This document shows, piece after piece, positions 43,995-53,638 of a stretch of 64,000 nucleotides of DNA (positions are counted from its first letter, which is position 1; every line of letters starts with the position of its first letter). The stretch is from CAYZWU01 sp964482235 (lineage in GTDB: Bacteria > Planctomycetota > B15-G4 > CAYZWU01): the NCBI GenBank assembly GCA_964482235.1, contig CAYZWU010000029.1:1-64000 (forward strand), read 5' to 3'. The translations under genes were made by a program, and so were the position numbers. The notes beneath the pieces are model-generated. The model saw only the letters and a list, made by a program, of their open reading frames with translations, searched no databases and was not told the DNA's origin.

Positions 43995-44777
43995 ATGAAT
44001 AAGAGTGGCTCAAAAAAGAATACCGTTACCGGGAGCGAGAGCTCTTCCAATCTGACGATCCATCCCGTCGACGAAATTCCCCGCCTGAAACTACTCCAGA
44101 AAAAGACCAAGCACGAAGGCCTGATCAAGGAAATAGCGCTGCTCGAGAGTGGTGACGTCTCGAACAGCAGGTTGAGCAACGTGTTGATGGACGTCTTTCG
44201 CGCCCACAGCTCTGTCGAAGCCTACACCCTGCTCTATCAGCTGAACTACAAGAACTTCTTCCTGATCATCTTCAGCAAGATTCGATATTATCGTAACTTC
44301 TTGGATCCCAAAGATATACTTCAGGATGTCTTTCTGTCCATCTTCAGGTATCCCCACAAGTTCAACTGCGATAAAGAGAATGCTTTTCGCAACTGGAGCT
44401 TTTCCATCATTCGCAACACGATCCTCAAGCACCTGAATTCGCGCAAAACGTGTGAATTCTCCACAGAGATATTGTCAGAAGTACTTGAAGATAAACGGGG
44501 TTACAATCCTCTTGCCACGCTTTCCGATGAGGAGAGCCTGCAGGGATTCCGGAAGTTCTATGTCATCTACCTAGCCCTATACTTAAATATATTTCATGAC
44601 ATTCTTGCTGAGAGAGAAAAACAGTCGTTACTCTTGGTGGAAGTTAAAGGTAAAAGATACCGCGAAGCATGCGATCTGATGGACATAAAGTTAGAGAATT
44701 TCAAGATGATCGTTTGCCGAGCACGGAAGAAAATCTTTAGGAAACTGAACCAGATTCTTGGGAATCCGGGGCCATGA
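43995..44777 (+). CDS. ECF-like sigma factor of a sigma/anti-sigma cassette
   Basis: This 260-residue protein shows sigma region 2 (about 75-140: VFRAHSSVEAYTLLYQLNY, DPKDILQDVFLSIFR, AFRNWSFSIIRNTILKHL) and a region-4-like helix-turn-helix (about 200-250: KQSLLLVEVKGKRYREACDLMDI). The first 60 residues are an unusual basic extension. Composition is richer in AT than the surroundings, which hints at a different origin. Its stop overlaps the next ATG as ATGA, and the next gene has an anti-sigma zinc finger, so this is a sigma/anti-sigma pair in one message. Confidence 0.75.
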   Translation: MNKSGSKKNTVTGSESSSNLTIHPVDEIPRLKLLQKKTKHEGLIKEIALLESGDVSNSRLSNVLMDVFRAHSSVEAYTLLYQLNYKNFFLIIFSKIRYYRNFLDPKDILQDVFLSIFRYPHKFNCDKENAFRNWSFSIIRNTILKHLNSRKTCEFSTEILSEVLEDKRGYNPLATLSDEESLQGFRKFYVIYLALYLNIFHDILAEREKQSLLLVEVKGKRYREACDLMDIKLENFKMIVCRARKKIFRKLNQILGNPGP

Positions 44778-45802
44778 AGAGCTCAAGCACCAGCCCGAAA
44801 TTAACCGCTTGCGAGAAGTTCGAAGCCGAGCTCAGCGCCTTCATCGACAACGAGCTTGACGAGCTGCACGCTCAGCAAGTCGTTTCGCATCTCGAAAGTT
44901 GCAAGGCCTGCAGGCTTCATGTCGAGCGGATGAGGATCTGTGTCAAGCTCCACCAGGATTCGTACAACGAAGAGGTCATTGCGGCCAGCCTGGATGGACA
45001 GGAGATCTTCAGCGGGCTCACCTCGACTCTTCTGGTCGAGAACATCGACAGGATTGCGGCGCTCTTCTACGAGGTCGGAAAGGCCTTCGTTCTCAAGGGC
45101 TCCCGTGACAGCCGCAAGTTCCTGCAGCTCAAGGCGCATCTGCTGACCCAGCCGATCCCGATCGGCAACGGCAAGCACGAGGCCAAGAACATCCTGGAGC
45201 AGACACGGGACCTGGCAAAGCTCAACAACGAGTACGACAAGGTGGTGAAGAGGGCCAGCTCCTTTTTCAGGAAGGTCAACCGGGACTCCAACGAGTTCGT
45301 GGCCATCGGGCGCCGCTTCCTCGAGGAGAGTCTCTCCATCGACGACTCGCGGGCCGAATCGCGAATCTACCTGGGATACTCGTACATCATCAGCCGGCGC
45401 TACGATCTGGCGCAGGCTCAGCTCCGCAAGGTTCTGGCCATGCAGGGCGTTTCCGAAAAGAACCGCATGATCGTGTACCAGAATCTCGGCTTTATCGCTA
45501 CGTACCAGATGGACTACTACAGCGCCATCGACTGCTTTCAGGAAATCGTCAAGAGCGGTTTTATCGAAAGAAATCCCAATTTCTATCGCGTTCTCAGAAG
45601 CCTTGCGCTGTCCTATGCCAAGGTTTCCAACTTCGATAGATCGATCGAGTTCTTCAACAGGATCGTGGAGGATTATCCTGAAAAGATAGACGAAGTCCGA
45701 AGAGATCTTTTCAGCATGGGGAATTTTCAGAAATTGCTGCACAGCCAGAATCTCTTTCATGAACTTCTCCAGAAAAGGGTTCCGGAACTCTTTTCGAATT
45801 AG
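44774..45802 (+). CDS. Soluble zinc-finger anti-sigma/TPR protein
   Basis: The 342-residue protein has an anti-sigma zinc finger at its N-terminus (ACEKFEAELSAFIDNELD, then HLESCKAC, the H-x3-C-x2-C of the zf-HC2/ZAS domain, about residues 13-48). Unlike most ZAS anti-sigmas it has no membrane helix. From about residue 155 it consists of TPR-like helical repeats (DSRAESRIYLGYSYIISRRYDLAQAQLRKVL, split among five repeats). The TPR half probably binds a partner that releases the sigma factor. The ATGA overlap with the sigma gene argues for 1:1 synthesis. Confidence 0.8.
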   Translation: MKSSSTSPKLTACEKFEAELSAFIDNELDELHAQQVVSHLESCKACRLHVERMRICVKLHQDSYNEEVIAASLDGQEIFSGLTSTLLVENIDRIAALFYEVGKAFVLKGSRDSRKFLQLKAHLLTQPIPIGNGKHEAKNILEQTRDLAKLNNEYDKVVKRASSFFRKVNRDSNEFVAIGRRFLEESLSIDDSRAESRIYLGYSYIISRRYDLAQAQLRKVLAMQGVSEKNRMIVYQNLGFIATYQMDYYSAIDCFQEIVKSGFIERNPNFYRVLRSLALSYAKVSNFDRSIEFFNRIVEDYPEKIDEVRRDLFSMGNFQKLLHSQNLFHELLQKRVPELFSN

Positions 45803-45832
45803 AAGATTTCTTTTTTCTTTGGAGTAACTGTC

Positions 45833-46702
45833 ATGTATTCGCTGACGAGAGGCAAGCAGGCAACTAACCATCTCTTCATGGTTATCCTGACCGTCTCTTT
45901 CGTCGCCACGATCAGCATACTTGTCAATGACGCGGCGATCGGGGATGATGGTGACGAGATCGACATTTTCCTGCCAGGCGGTGGTCAGGGATCCAACACT
46001 GGAACCGGCAACAATCCGTTCTACTCATTCACGCCGATACAGTGGACCAATTCGAACAATCAGCTGAAGGACAAGCTTGTTTCCCTGATCCTCAATTCCC
46101 AGGCTACATTCTACAATATTCCGTCTTGTGAAGAGCTCCCCGGCCTCCAGGTCTCCAGCGGGGAGGAGGCGGTCAGGCTCTGTCTCAACACGGCCGGCAG
46201 CGGCAGCATCCCGAAGAATCCCCATTCGCTCATCGATATCACCGGCTATGCGGGTTGGGATCTCGAAGTCTTCACCGATGACTTCTCTCTTTCGTTCAAC
46301 GGCCACTACAGGTTCGACACGGTTCTGCAAGACCTGTTCGACGGTCTCGCTCAGCTGACCATCAACGGCGGTGTCGATGCCGTGAACTCAAGGCTCTGCA
46401 TCATGGTGGAAGGCATCGACGGCTATGATGCCACCACGCTCCACAAGGGCGTTTCCGCCAATGCGGGTGAGTTGCGCTACCTCTTCCAGACACCTGGCAG
46501 CGCCGATCTCACGTCGCTGATCAACCAGGGCAAGATCGACATCCTCAACGGCGAGTTCGACCGGTTCGGTTTCGTTCTTCTCGGTTACGATGCTCTGGAC
46601 AACCTCGTGTCCATCACGAACGTCATCGTCGATGTTGACGAGTTCGATATCGGGCTCGGTTTGGAGTGCCCCGTCAGTCTCATGGCGTACACTCTCAACT
46701 GA
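45833..46702 (+). CDS. Exported protein, third gene of the sigma cassette
   Basis: This 289-residue protein has an N-terminal signal anchor (about 14-31, LFMVILTVSFVATISIL), a Gly-rich linker (FLPGGGQGSNTGTG, about 45-58) and a beta-rich body with paired cysteines at about 100 and 118. The family is not recognised. It lies 30 bases behind the anti-sigma gene and is closed by a strong terminator, so it belongs to the same unit. It may be the envelope ligand or target sensed by the pair, by analogy with other ECF systems. Confidence 0.65.
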   Translation: MYSLTRGKQATNHLFMVILTVSFVATISILVNDAAIGDDGDEIDIFLPGGGQGSNTGTGNNPFYSFTPIQWTNSNNQLKDKLVSLILNSQATFYNIPSCEELPGLQVSSGEEAVRLCLNTAGSGSIPKNPHSLIDITGYAGWDLEVFTDDFSLSFNGHYRFDTVLQDLFDGLAQLTINGGVDAVNSRLCIMVEGIDGYDATTLHKGVSANAGELRYLFQTPGSADLTSLINQGKIDILNGEFDRFGFVLLGYDALDNLVSITNVIVDVDEFDIGLGLECPVSLMAYTLN

Positions 46703-46721
46703 TCCTTGGGCAAGACAATAG

Positions 46722-46758
46722 AAAGGCGCTCTCCTCAACTCGAGGTGAGCGCTTTTTT
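46722..46758 (+). terminator. Rho-independent terminator of the sigma cassette
   Basis: GGCGCTC (from 46725) pairs with GAGCGCT (46747-46753) and CCTC with GAGG inside, with one T-T mismatch and a five-base loop; TTTTTT follows at 46753-46758. It sits 20 bases past the stop at 46702 and just beyond the convergent acpS stop. It is the cleanest terminator in the window. Confidence 0.85.
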
Positions 46759-46762
46759 CATG

Positions 46763-47137
46763 TCATTGGCTGACGGCGATTGCCTGAGCCACGGCGTGAT
46801 CGCTGGTGTGCGAGATCGAGACCAGGACTTCCCTGATTCCCGCCTTCCCTGCCGCCGAAAGGGCTTCGCCCTCGAGAACAGCTACCGGCTTCCCCAGATC
46901 ATCGGTTTTGATGGTGATATCGTGCCAGGCAACCCCTTTTGCCCAGCCAGTTCCAAGAGCTTTCATCACCGCCTCCTTGGCGGCGAAGCGGCCGGCCAGG
47001 CTGATCTCCGGCTTGTAGCGAGCCTCGCATTCGCGGCGTTCCGAGGGAGTGAATACCTTTTTCAGGAAGCTGTCCCGGACGGTAAGCCTCTTGATCCTCG
47101 AGATCTCGACGATATCGATGCCGATGCCCTTGATCAT
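46763..47137 (-). CDS. acpS: Holo-[acyl-carrier-protein] synthase
   Basis: The 124-residue protein is a standard-length AcpS: MIKGIGIDIVEISRIKRL with the metal-binding Asp at residue 8, FLKKVFTPSERRECE, and RFAAKEAVMKALGTG with the catalytic Glu near residue 55. It transfers phosphopantetheine from coenzyme A to acyl carrier protein, enabling fatty acid synthesis. It is divergent from the helicase gene and convergent with the sigma cassette; its common neighbours such as nnrE or pdxJ are absent. Confidence 0.95.
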   Translation of the reverse strand: MIKGIGIDIVEISRIKRLTVRDSFLKKVFTPSERRECEARYKPEISLAGRFAAKEAVMKALGTGWAKGVAWHDITIKTDDLGKPVAVLEGEALSAAGKAGIREVLVSISHTSDHAVAQAIAVSQ

Positions 47138-47356
47138 GGTTTCAGGCTCCTGACTTCTAACGCCAGGCCCGGAGGCCCGCCCGGGGTGGGGTGCCGAGTT
47201 CCGCCCCGCCAGGCCTGAGCGGCGTTTGCGTTCACAACATCTGCCTGATAGAATGGCACGATTGTCGAGACAGGACCAGACCGGTCCTCTATTTTTGTCT
47301 CATATCCTTGAATTTACCGGATCACGAACAGCTCTCATCGAGATTGATCAAGACAG

Positions 47357-49546
47357 ATGGAGTGTGCCAATATAGAAGACAGCATTATCGGTGACGTCAA
47401 CGATAATCAACGAGAAGCCATACTTCACGAGGAAGGCCCATTGCTCGTCGTTGCCGGCGCCGGGTCCGGGAAGACCCGGGTCATCACGCGGCGAATCGCC
47501 TGGCTCATCCATCGAGGGCACCATCCGGGTTCCATCCTGGCCATCACCTTCACCAACAAGGCGGCAAACGAGATGAAGCGGCGCGTCGCCGAGATCGTGG
47601 GGGAGGACAAGGTCTTCATCTCGACCTTTCATTCCATGGGCGCCCGTTTTCTCCGTTCGTCGGGAGCCTGCATCAACATCGATCCGCGCTTCACGATCTA
47701 CGACGCCGATGAGCAGAAGAGCCTTGTTCAGGATACGTTGAAGGGCCTGAATCTGGATCCGGCCCATTTCCGACCGGCCTCGGTGCTCTCCTCCATATCC
47801 AACCTGAAGAACAACCTGATCACCCCCGCGCATGCAGCGGATCAGGCCGGCTCCTATTTCGAAGAAGCCGTGGCCAAGGTCTACGCCGCTTACACGGAGC
47901 AGCTCGCCGTCAACGGGGCCCTCGATTTCGATGACCTCCTCGTCAAGACGTATCGGATGTTTCGCGATGACGAGGGAACCCTGGCCCATTACCAGCGGCG
48001 GTTCCGGTTCATCCTGATCGACGAGTATCAGGACACCAACCAGGTCCAGTACTTCCTTGCCCGGAGCCTGGCCGGGGAGCGGGGCAACATCTGCGCCACC
48101 GGCGACCCCGACCAGTCGATCTATCGTTGGAGGGGAGCGAATCTCAGGAACATCCTCGATTTCGAGGCTGACTTTCCCGGCACGAAGGTGGTCAGGCTCG
48201 AGCAGAACTACCGCTCGACGGGAAACATCATCAAGGCCGCCTCCGCCGTCATCGAGAACAACGTGATGCGCAAGGAGCGGGCTCTCTGGACCGCTGCCCC
48301 CGACGGCGAAAAGGTGACGCTGATCACGGCCGCCGACGAAACGGAGGAGGCCGACCGCGCGGTTCGCTTCATACGGGAGCAGCACGATCTGGGAGTGCCG
48401 TACTCGCAGATGGCGATCTTCTACCGCATCAACGCCCTCTCGCGACTCTTCGAGAGATCGCTTCGCCTTTTCAACATCCCCTACGCCATCGTGGGCGGCG
48501 TCGAGTTCTACAGGCGAAAAGAGGTCAAGGATCTCCTGGCCTACCTGAAGCTGATCAACAATCCGAAAGATGCCGTTTCGCTTTTCCGGATTCTCAATAC
48601 ACCGCCCCGCGGCATCGGGCTCACTACTCTGAAACGGCTGAGAAGCGACTCCCTCGAGCAGGGGCGCACGACCATGGATCTCCTGCACGAGTACGTCGCC
48701 CTGGGGAGCCTGTCGAGCCGCCCCCTCAAGGGGATCAAGAGCTTCCTCGAGCTCCTCGACGGCTGGCGAGGCCTGGCGGATGGATCGGTCGAGGTCCTCC
48801 TGAGAAGCGTGATCGAGGATGTGCGCTATCTCGACTACCTCGAGGGCTTGAACGATGACAAGATCCCCGAGCGTCTCGACAACGTGAGCGAGTTGATCTC
48901 GGCCGTGGGTGAGTATGAGCGGTTCAACGAGAATGCCGATTTGGATGGTTACCTGGAAGAGAGCGCCCTAGTACAGGATATCGACTCGTGGAACGAAGAC
49001 AGCGACTGCGTGACCCTGATGACCCTCCACAGTGCCAAGGGGCTGGAGTTCGATCTGGTCTTTTTCGCCGGCGTGGAGGATGGGCTGCTCCCGCACGAGC
49101 TATCCAGCGACGATGACGAGGAGTACGAAGAGGAACGTCGTCTCATGTATGTCGGCATCACGAGGAGCCGCAAGAAGCTCATTATCTCCCATGCGCTTTC
49201 CAGGACACGATTCGGAGAAAGGATCCGGTCGCGCCCTTCCCCCTTCCTGGACGAGATTCCCGAGGAAGTAAGGGACTCGGACTTTTCCGTCTCCACCAGG
49301 CACGTTCCATTCACCATTGCCGCCGCGCGATCGAACATCGGGACAGGAGAGACTGTCCTGGAATACGAAGAGGATGTCTGGCCCACCTTCGGCGCCGGAG
49401 ACAGGGTGGAGCACCCCTACTTCGGCCTTGGCGAGATCGTCCATGTCTCAGGTTCAGGTCCTGCAACAAGATTGAAGATCCATTTCATCCATTCCGGTGA
49501 AAAGCTTCTTGTCCTGGAGCATGCCAAGCTGAAGAAAGTCCTGTAA
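47357..49546 (+). CDS. pcrA: UvrD/PcrA-type superfamily I DNA helicase
   Basis: The 729-residue protein has all SF1A helicase motifs: Q-motif (NDNQREAI), Walker A AGAGSGKT (about 34-41), TFTNKAANEM, Walker B LIDEYQDTN, GDPDQSIYRWRGA, LEQNYRST, VTLMTLHSAKGLEFD and YVGITRSRK. The C-terminal domain (GDRVEHPYFGLGEIV) matches the tail of PcrA/UvrD that contacts RNA polymerase or partners. It unwinds DNA 3' to 5' in repair and replication restart. The ATG lacks a clear ribosome site. The next gene starts two bases past its stop. Confidence 0.95.
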   Translation: MECANIEDSIIGDVNDNQREAILHEEGPLLVVAGAGSGKTRVITRRIAWLIHRGHHPGSILAITFTNKAANEMKRRVAEIVGEDKVFISTFHSMGARFLRSSGACINIDPRFTIYDADEQKSLVQDTLKGLNLDPAHFRPASVLSSISNLKNNLITPAHAADQAGSYFEEAVAKVYAAYTEQLAVNGALDFDDLLVKTYRMFRDDEGTLAHYQRRFRFILIDEYQDTNQVQYFLARSLAGERGNICATGDPDQSIYRWRGANLRNILDFEADFPGTKVVRLEQNYRSTGNIIKAASAVIENNVMRKERALWTAAPDGEKVTLITAADETEEADRAVRFIREQHDLGVPYSQMAIFYRINALSRLFERSLRLFNIPYAIVGGVEFYRRKEVKDLLAYLKLINNPKDAVSLFRILNTPPRGIGLTTLKRLRSDSLEQGRTTMDLLHEYVALGSLSSRPLKGIKSFLELLDGWRGLADGSVEVLLRSVIEDVRYLDYLEGLNDDKIPERLDNVSELISAVGEYERFNENADLDGYLEESALVQDIDSWNEDSDCVTLMTLHSAKGLEFDLVFFAGVEDGLLPHELSSDDDEEYEEERRLMYVGITRSRKKLIISHALSRTRFGERIRSRPSPFLDEIPEEVRDSDFSVSTRHVPFTIAAARSNIGTGETVLEYEEDVWPTFGAGDRVEHPYFGLGEIVHVSGSGPATRLKIHFIHSGEKLLVLEHAKLKKVL

Positions 49547-49548
49547 CC

Positions 49549-50502
49549 ATGCCCGAGTTGTCCGAAAAAGAGATAAAGAAGATCATCAAGGATCTGGTCC
49601 ACCGCGTGTTCAAGAAGGACGGCGAGGAAGGATTGTGCAGGCTGGAGGAGCTCTTCACCGAGCGGGTTCGAGACGTGCGAGGGAGCGGTTCGGGAGCCGA
49701 GTTCTCGAACGTCCTAGACGAGGGGCCTCTCTTCAGGGAGCGGTACGTCGAGATCATCGGCGAGTCGCCTGCCATTCATCGCGTTTTCCGCCTGATGGAC
49801 CGCATCTCCGATGCGATCGTTCCCGTGCTGATCCAGGGAGAATCGGGCACGGGAAAGGAGCTCGTGGCCTCGGCCATCCATCGAAACAGTCCCCGGTGCG
49901 ACATGCCCTTCGTGGCCGAGAACTGCGCCGCCATTCCCGAGACCCTGCTCGAATCCGAGCTTTTCGGCTACAAGAAGGGGGCCTTCACCGGCGCCGTGTC
50001 GAACAAGTCGGGCCTCTTCAAGGTGGCTGACAAGGGAACGCTCTTCCTCGACGAGATCGGGGACATGAGCCTCTCCATGCAGAAGAAGCTGCTCCGCGTG
50101 CTCCAGGACGGCGAGGTGCGTCCCGTGGGAAGCAGCGAGATTTTTCATGTCGATGTTCGCCTCATCTCGGCGTCCAACAAGAACCTTAAGAAGATGGTTA
50201 GCGAAGGGCTCTTCCGCGAGGATCTCTACTTCCGCCTGAACACGATCACCGTCTACCTGCCCCCCCTTCGCGACCGCGTGGAGGATATCCCGCTCCTGGC
50301 AGATTTCTTCTCCGGCAAGGTGGGGGAGGAGCTGGGTAGAGAATCCGTACCCTTCAGGAGAGAGGCGATGAACGCCATGAAGCGCTATTCGTGGCCTGGT
50401 AATATACGGGAGCTCGAGAACGAGATCCGCCGCTGCATGGCGCTGATGGGCGATGACAAGGAGATCGGACTCGATTCGCTGAGCGAGACGCTGAGGGAGT
50501 AG
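49549..50502 (+). CDS. Sigma-54 AAA+ activator without DNA-binding domain
   Basis: The 317-residue protein has a short N-terminus (55 residues, no receiver or GAF domain) and a complete sigma-54 AAA+ domain (about 63-310): Walker A GESGTGKE, the sigma-54 contact motif GAFTGA intact, FLDEIGDMSL, and the sensor II region RYSWPGNIREL. It ends soon after this, with no helix-turn-helix. Activators of this shape (FlgR, CtcC) act from solution without binding DNA. It starts two bases after the helicase stop and is followed by two FHA genes, so it may be controlled by phosphoprotein binding. Confidence 0.9.
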   Translation: MPELSEKEIKKIIKDLVHRVFKKDGEEGLCRLEELFTERVRDVRGSGSGAEFSNVLDEGPLFRERYVEIIGESPAIHRVFRLMDRISDAIVPVLIQGESGTGKELVASAIHRNSPRCDMPFVAENCAAIPETLLESELFGYKKGAFTGAVSNKSGLFKVADKGTLFLDEIGDMSLSMQKKLLRVLQDGEVRPVGSSEIFHVDVRLISASNKNLKKMVSEGLFREDLYFRLNTITVYLPPLRDRVEDIPLLADFFSGKVGEELGRESVPFRREAMNAMKRYSWPGNIRELENEIRRCMALMGDDKEIGLDSLSETLRE

Positions 50503-50564
50503 AAGGCGCCGCTCGATCGGTCCCTTCATCCTCGGGCCGGTATTGAAAAGGACGAGGCAAGAAC

Positions 50565-53500
50565 GTGGAATACCTTCTGATACGGGACAACATCACTCGC
50601 CAGGAGTACGAGTATCCCCTGGAGAGAGATTTTGTGATCGTGGGGGGCTCTGCGGACTGCTCCATCAGCCTCGAGGGTACCGCCCCCAGCCATCTCAGGA
50701 TCGAGAGGTACGAAGATGGCTTCAAGGCGGTCGACCTGCACACCGAGGACGGGACGCAGATCAACAACGAATGGATCATCCAGAAGAAGCTCTCGCACGG
50801 CGACAAGATCTGCCTGGGTCCGCACATCATCTATTTCGTCGATCCTGCCAGGAAGTCCAGGAAGCCGGCCCCCCGTCCCTTCGAGAAGACGAAGCAGACA
50901 ACGGCGGCGGCGCGCAGGCCGATGCAGCCCGCGGAGCGTTCGAGCGGGGGAAACGGCCGAAGGAGCAACGGCGCCTTGCAGGAAAACGGCGCGGCGCAAA
51001 AAAACCGCGCCAGGCGGCGATCGATCGGTGCCGGTCCTCTGCTCGGCCTCCTGGTGATCGTCGTCGCGGTGGGCGGAGCCTGGTACGCTTTCAAGAACAT
51101 CAAGAAGGAGAAGGAGCAGGCGCCGTCGGAGATGGCTCTCTTCGAATCCGCGTTCGAGAAGGCGAGGGACAACGAGGAGAAGGGCCACTACGGAGCCGCA
51201 CGGCAGCTCCTCGAAGCGGTTCGAACCGACACCGCTGATCCCGACGTTCTGGACAGGGTCCGCCTGGAGCTGGATGAGCTCGATCGGGCCGAGACGCGCG
51301 GAAAAAGGGCCAGGCAGGAGATCGAGGAGATCGCCGGCAACGTGAGATCGATAAAGCTGGGCGACTCGGAGGATGCCCTGTCCCGTTTCGAGGCACAGTA
51401 TGGCGAGCTGGCCTTCCTGACCGATAGAGTCGAGGAGGTCCGCGCCGACCTGAAGAAGATTCGCACCATCCAGGAAGAGGAGGGTGAGCTTCTCGGCAAC
51501 GAGGAGGTCAAGGCTCTCTCGGACAAGTATCTGGAGAAGAAGGACTACTCGACGGCGCTGAAGGTTTGGAACCGCTTCCTTCCCCGTCAGCTCGACGATC
51601 AGCGTTTGAAGCAGAGGCAGCTCGACATCATCCAGTCCAGGGCCGTGGGCGAGGCGCGCCGTCTCATCTCGCAGGCGGACGAGCTCGTCCGGGACAGGAA
51701 ACTCGCCGAGGCCCAGGCTCTCTTCGGTCCTGCGGACCTGGCTCGCTTCAAGGGGACGGCTTTTCACGAGAGGCTGATGCGCAAGGCGCTGGACCTGGAA
51801 ACGGAGGCGGGTCACGCGCCCGGTCCACTCAGGCCTTCCGACCTCTCGAGCAAGGAGAAAACGGGCAATGAGGGAACGGGAGGCGCTCCGGACCGAGGAC
51901 AATTTCCTTCCCAAACCGGCACGGGCCGGCGCGCCGGCAGTGACCGGGGCGGAGCGGCTGCCTCGAAGCCGGGAACCGGCAGCGTCACTTCGATCTCGCC
52001 CTCGGATTTCGAGGAAGTGGACGACGCGGTCCGGTCCTGGGAGTACGACCACGCCGTCTCCGTGCTCCAGAGGCTCCTGAAGGAAGCCCAGTCGGCGGAG
52101 GACAAGAAGGCTGTCTCCGTGCGGACCGAGTTCGTCTACCGGCAGCTCTGGTTCCTCGAGAATATCGAGATGCTGCTCGGCGATGATCCTGAAAGGGCGT
52201 CCCGGATCCGGGTCAAGACCCGCGACGGCAGCTTCACCGGTCACGCGCACTCCATGGTGAATTCCATGCTGAACCTCGCGTCGGCCGACGACATCCAGGG
52301 CTTTCTGCTCGAGAAGATCGAGCCCCGTTCACTCTGCAGCCTGGCCCTTGCCTATTCGCTCTCTCTGGAGGAGAAGCTGAACCTGGCATTCTTCTGTCTC
52401 AACAACAACCTCCGCAAGGAGTTCGACGTGCTGGCCGCCGAGATCAGGAAGGAGGGCACCTACAGCCGCTCCATCGACTCGGTTCTGGCCATGGGAAAGC
52501 CCGGGTCGCCGGAAAAGAAGGTGGCCGTGGAATTCGGCTCCCACCTGCTCGACGGCCGGATGGTGACCCACGTCGAGTGGCGCGAAGCGATTCTCGCAAA
52601 GGAAGTGGCGGCGCTGAAGCGGAAGATCGTCTTGGACGATCCGGCGGTACGGAACCAGGGCTACCTCGGATTCCTCGACCTGGGGCCGGTCTCGTACGAC
52701 ACTCTCGAACAGTCGCTGCGGCAGCGCTACGCGAAGCAGGGTGAGAAGCTGCTCGGTTTCGCGGAGATGAAGAAGCTCGACAAACTGTCCGAGGTGAAGG
52801 AAGAGCTGAACCGCCGCCGCGACCACGCCCTCGAGCTGATCTTCGACACTGTGAAGTACTTCTATCCCTACAGGGACCGGCAGGGAGAGTACTGGAAGGT
52901 GCAGCAGGACGTGGACAGGAGGGTCGAGGCGGTCCGCGAGATGTGGGGCAACGAGTTCGACGAGGCCGTCCGCGGATCTCGAATCAAGCTCTCGCCGCAG
53001 TTCATCGCGATCCGGGACGATCTGGTCCAGATGGCCCGCATACTGGATGACGTCACCGACGGCTCTTTCAAGCCCGAGGGGAATATGGGATTCGCCGCCC
53101 TGCTTCCCGCACAGGGACGCGAGGTCAACCTGAGGAACTTCGCGCTGAACGCTGACGAGCGAAGGATCATCGACACGTCGATCGTGATTCTCGCAATGAA
53201 CGAGAAGGCCGAGTCCGCGGCGGACAATGGTGAGAGGCAGCAGGTCCGGATCACCAACCTCTACAGGATGATGATGGGACGGCAGGCTCTGGCTCTCAAC
53301 GAGCTGATCTTCGAGGCGGCGGAGGGGCACTCCCTCTGGATGAGCCGGTCCGGCACGTTCAGCCATTACGAGGACACCGATGAACGCCGGACACCCACGG
53401 ACAGGATGGCCCTCGCCGGCTATGAACGAGGATCGGGCGAGAACATCTACCGCGGCGGCGGCGGTCCGATGGGAGCGCACAACGGATGGATACACTCCTC

Positions 53501-53627
53501 CGGTCACCACAGGAACCTTCTCTTTCCCTCCCACACGGAGATGGCGACAGGCGCTGTGGGGACGTTCTGGACGCAGAATTTCGGAGGTGGTAGCGTGTTC
53601 AATGAAAATGTCGAGGCCGACAGATAG
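50565..53627 (+). CDS. FHA-TM-CAP (SCP/PR1) fusion protein
   Basis: This 1020-residue protein begins at GTG 50565 (GAGG ahead). Residues 1-95 form an FHA domain (VGGSADCSISLEG, APSHLRI, DGTQINNEW), though the usual Gly-Arg of the phospho-Thr pocket is Gly-Gly. A basic linker and one membrane helix (about 152-172, LLGLLVIVVAVGGAW) follow, then a long helical/coiled-coil region (about 180-860). The C-terminus (about 895-1010) is a CAP domain: FSHYEDTDE, GENIY and WIHSSGHHRNLL, with the two His and two Glu of the family. The FHA faces the cytoplasm and the CAP domain the outside, so this is a rare transmembrane signalling shape. Confidence 0.88.
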   Translation: MEYLLIRDNITRQEYEYPLERDFVIVGGSADCSISLEGTAPSHLRIERYEDGFKAVDLHTEDGTQINNEWIIQKKLSHGDKICLGPHIIYFVDPARKSRKPAPRPFEKTKQTTAAARRPMQPAERSSGGNGRRSNGALQENGAAQKNRARRRSIGAGPLLGLLVIVVAVGGAWYAFKNIKKEKEQAPSEMALFESAFEKARDNEEKGHYGAARQLLEAVRTDTADPDVLDRVRLELDELDRAETRGKRARQEIEEIAGNVRSIKLGDSEDALSRFEAQYGELAFLTDRVEEVRADLKKIRTIQEEEGELLGNEEVKALSDKYLEKKDYSTALKVWNRFLPRQLDDQRLKQRQLDIIQSRAVGEARRLISQADELVRDRKLAEAQALFGPADLARFKGTAFHERLMRKALDLETEAGHAPGPLRPSDLSSKEKTGNEGTGGAPDRGQFPSQTGTGRRAGSDRGGAAASKPGTGSVTSISPSDFEEVDDAVRSWEYDHAVSVLQRLLKEAQSAEDKKAVSVRTEFVYRQLWFLENIEMLLGDDPERASRIRVKTRDGSFTGHAHSMVNSMLNLASADDIQGFLLEKIEPRSLCSLALAYSLSLEEKLNLAFFCLNNNLRKEFDVLAAEIRKEGTYSRSIDSVLAMGKPGSPEKKVAVEFGSHLLDGRMVTHVEWREAILAKEVAALKRKIVLDDPAVRNQGYLGFLDLGPVSYDTLEQSLRQRYAKQGEKLLGFAEMKKLDKLSEVKEELNRRRDHALELIFDTVKYFYPYRDRQGEYWKVQQDVDRRVEAVREMWGNEFDEAVRGSRIKLSPQFIAIRDDLVQMARILDDVTDGSFKPEGNMGFAALLPAQGREVNLRNFALNADERRIIDTSIVILAMNEKAESAADNGERQQVRITNLYRMMMGRQALALNELIFEAAEGHSLWMSRSGTFSHYEDTDERRTPTDRMALAGYERGSGENIYRGGGGPMGAHNGWIHSSGHHRNLLFPSHTEMATGAVGTFWTQNFGGGSVFNENVEADR

Positions 53628-53638
53628 GGAGCGGCACC

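Noticed and set aside
49549..50502. AAA+ gene as RtcR
   Set aside because: RtcR needs an N-terminal CARF domain and a DNA-binding domain; this protein has neither.
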